64,000 nucleotides of DNA from Cystobasidium ongulense (taxonomy: Eukaryota; Basidiomycota; Cystobasidiomycetes; Cystobasidiales; Cystobasidiaceae): NCBI GenBank assembly GCA_022835595.1, contig BQUP01000003.1:2218975-2282974 (forward strand), read 5' to 3'. Positions within the stretch are counted from its first letter, which is position 1. Each line of letters begins with the position of its first letter. The position numbers were made by a program, and so were the translations under genes. Shown here one piece after another: positions 62,113 through 64,000 of this stretch. Below the pieces are notes generated by a model that saw only the letters and a list, made by a program, of their open reading frames with translations, was not told the origin of the DNA and did not search any database.

Positions 62113-62291
62113 CTACAATTCAGCGTTTCTGTCTACGTCCCTCTGGCTCAGGGCCCAATCATCACACATTCACTTTTCAAAGTCAGATACAGCTCAACAA
62201 ATGGCTGGTCCGTTTTTGACTATCAAAAAGGGTGTCTACTCTTCGTCGCCCTTCACACTTCCTCATTACATAGCACATACTTGCCTCAATC

Positions 62292-63232
62292 TCATATGTC
62301 ATCTCCGCCGCTAGATGACAAGGGTACTTCCTTGAAGATGTCCTTGTACTTCACAACGATGTTGCCATACTTTTCAGGCTGCAGATGAATGAGGAGCATT
62401 TGTTCCTTCAATTCAGCTTGAGTGTTACTCAATGAAGTGATTTGAGGATCTTCAGTGATTTTCGGTCTTCTCCTGCATTGGCAAAATGTTTTGCTTTCAT
62501 CAGCCCTCTCCTTTCACGACAGCACATCTCCTTCACTTACGACTCGGCTGTAGTCCACTCTATAGCGTCCATGAGCGGAGAGTCATACAGATCCTCAATA
62601 ATATTAGGTACCGCGGCCTTCTTAGACTGAGGTACGATGTTTTGACGCTTTCTGTATTTCCAGAAGATCTTGCTGCCTCTCTCTAGAGGATCGTCAGAGA
62701 TCTTTGACAATGGACTAGCGTCTGCAACTTCGTAGGGGCGCCCGTTGGTACAACCATGTATGAGATTGAAGACGGAAGAAAAAGCATGTCCCGGTGACAT
62801 AGGACATTCGTCTGCTTCACTTGATGAGCGTGAGCTAGATGAAACCAATGCTGGTCTACCTGCTACAATTGATCCAGTCGCGCCTCGAGAACGGCGTTTA
62901 CGTTTGGCTGGAGAAGTTGCCAATTGCCAGGGCGCATCTTTCTGGCCTGAGGTGGTAGTAGAGCTAGGTAGGGAGCCAGGCGAATGAACCTTCTGCCGTC
63001 CTACTGATAATTTGGGTACCGCGAGAACGCTTGACAACCATTCAGGGATATATTCAGGGAGCGACACTGGCTTGAACGCTGCTTTAGATATCGGAGGAGG
63101 CGGAGAGCATACTGAATAACTTCCGTAGAGCTCTTTAGAACTAGTCATCGTGTGAAGGGTCTTAACGGGACGAGTTATGCTGTCCTGGATTGCTCGTGGG
63201 ATGAAACTGTGGAAGCTGTCTTTGGGCTTCAT
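62292..63232 (-). CDS. Unrecognised basic/serine-rich protein
   Basis: First exon from ATG 63230-63232 (MKPKDSFHSFIPRAIQDS) to about 62541. A short intron joins IEWTTAES to RRPKITEDPQITSLSNTQ, ending at TGA 62292-62294. The protein has about 290 residues and no membrane segment. It has a proline-containing part (LPEYIPEWLSSVLAVPKL), a basic nuclear-type stretch (SPAKRKRRSRGATGS), a Ser-rich run and a more ordered C-terminus (EQMLLIHLQPEKYGNIVVKY, then KDIFKEVPLSSSGGDDI). Later ATGs such as MTSSKELYG are possible starts. It converges on the metacaspase gene, 179 bases apart. I do not recognise a family; a small nuclear or kinetochore-type protein is only a guess. Confidence 0.65.
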
Positions 63233-63793
63233 CAATGGAAGGAGATAGCTAGAGAGGCGTCTGAAGCTTTCTTCTCTCCAAATGAGGTGCTCAGCTGTGC
63301 CAACTATTGATTGGGCCGCCTAATCAGAAGCACATGTGGCGAGAACCGAGCGTCAAAACAAAGACGGGATCAGTTTACCAGATGGTGGAGAACCTTCTGC
63401 AGTGTCGTAGATGTGGTGTTTTTACCTCTAGTAGCATGTGTATGCGCAGTGTGTCTTCGATGTTATGATCATGATACGGAGAGAGAGAATTGGAGCGGAG
63501 TGAACCTGCTTGAAAGCACACAGCGAGGAAGAGTAGGAGGGGACGTAAATTGCGGGAAGGAGGGGGACATACGTAAACAGTCGTGTTGTTCTGCCGAGCA
63601 CGAGGCTATAAGTATGATAATTTGCATTGCAGTCTCGAAGTCACAAAGGCATCGTCGTTCGCTCTTGTCCTGCAGCTATTATAAACAAGCTGAAAACGCC
63701 GCATCTCCTAAAAGATAGAAGAGCAGTGGTTTCATAAGGTACTATACTACGACCCACACATCCGCTTATGCTATTCCCTCTTCAATTCTTGGA
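63233..63793. promoter_or_regulatory. Upstream region of the unrecognised protein
   Basis: Nothing is supported here beyond a promoter role. A plus-strand frame (63311-63718) starts at TTG, is Cys/Arg-rich and has no recognisable relatives. Confidence 0.35.
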
Positions 63794-63940
63794 CTATAAC
63801 ACAGCATCGCCGGTTTTCTTTTCTTGCGAATTAAGTGGTGCTGATTTGAACCAGTTATTGTAGATGAGAGTTGACAGCTTTGTATACGGTTTGTGGTTGA
63901 AATCGCCAACACGTGGCTTCTTAGCACCTTTCCGTGCCAT
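63794..63940 (-). CDS. Possible 48-aa basic small protein
   Basis: A short frame from ATG 63938-63940 to TAG 63794-63796 encodes MARKGAKKPRVGDFNHKPYT, then KLSTLIYNNWFKSAPLNSQE and KKTGDAVL. The composition (Lys/Asn/aromatics) looks protein-like, and the frame is shorter than usual gene-finder limits. It may be a complete small protein or an exon of a gene that runs off the right edge. No family is recognised. Confidence 0.35.
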   Translation of the reverse strand: MARKGAKKPRVGDFNHKPYTKLSTLIYNNWFKSAPLNSQEKKTGDAVL

Positions 63941-64000
63941 GGACTACCTGGCGTGACAAGCCCTTTACGCCTTGCACAGGGGAGGATTTTAAAGGACTTG

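Noticed and set aside
63311-63718. 135-codon plus-strand frame near the right end
   Set aside because: TTG start, Cys/Arg-rich, no motif; probably promoter sequence of the minus-strand gene.

Overview
The window is a gene-dense piece of a fungal nuclear chromosome, most likely from a basidiomycete. Genes lie on both strands, almost every one is split by short GT...AG introns of roughly 40-100 bases, and spacers are mostly a few hundred bases. Conserved proteins typical of fungi (proline dehydrogenase Put1, Sla2, a metacaspase, an Ira/NF1 RasGAP) sit beside ones that budding yeasts lack (a PITSLRE-type CDK11, a MINDY deubiquitinase). I cannot fix the class; a tremellomycete or pucciniomycete origin is a guess. 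I see no transposon, virus-like element, CRISPR array, rRNA or recognisable tRNA.

Layout. 0.1-4.7 kb: proline dehydrogenase (+) converging on a chromate-type transporter (-). 5.3-11.2 kb: a small acidic protein and a very large disordered protein with a C-terminal membrane hairpin. 11.5-16.9 kb: three tandem endonuclease/exonuclease/phosphatase (EEP) genes sharing intron positions but with three different N-termini. 17-23.1 kb: CDK11 kinase (-), two tandem triple-CCCH zinc-finger genes (+) and RNA polymerase I subunit A43 (+). 23.4-37.7 kb, all minus: a coiled-coil protein whose N-terminus resembles a dynein-adaptor CC1 box, then the 10-kb RasGAP gene. 39.3-48.5 kb: ribosomal protein uS7 (Rps5), two tandem four-helix membrane proteins (-) inside a ~2.7-kb segmental duplication, and a PB1-domain protein with a huge His/Pro/Gly tail. 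49.3-57.1 kb: mitochondrial ribosomal protein bL17m (-), a class I HDAC (-) and endocytic adaptor Sla2 (+). 57.5-63.2 kb: MINDY deubiquitinase (-) and metacaspase (+) fired from one ~106-bp spacer, then an unrecognised protein (-).

There is no operon-like logic. The strongest themes are local tandem duplication (EEP x3, CCCH x2, four-helix membrane protein x2 plus a broken copy of the start of the PB1 gene) and very small exons: 8, 10, 14, 18 and 23 nt, several confirmed by fit to conserved protein families. Exon joins below were worked out by hand from splice consensus and reading frame; those described as fitting a family are the most reliable.
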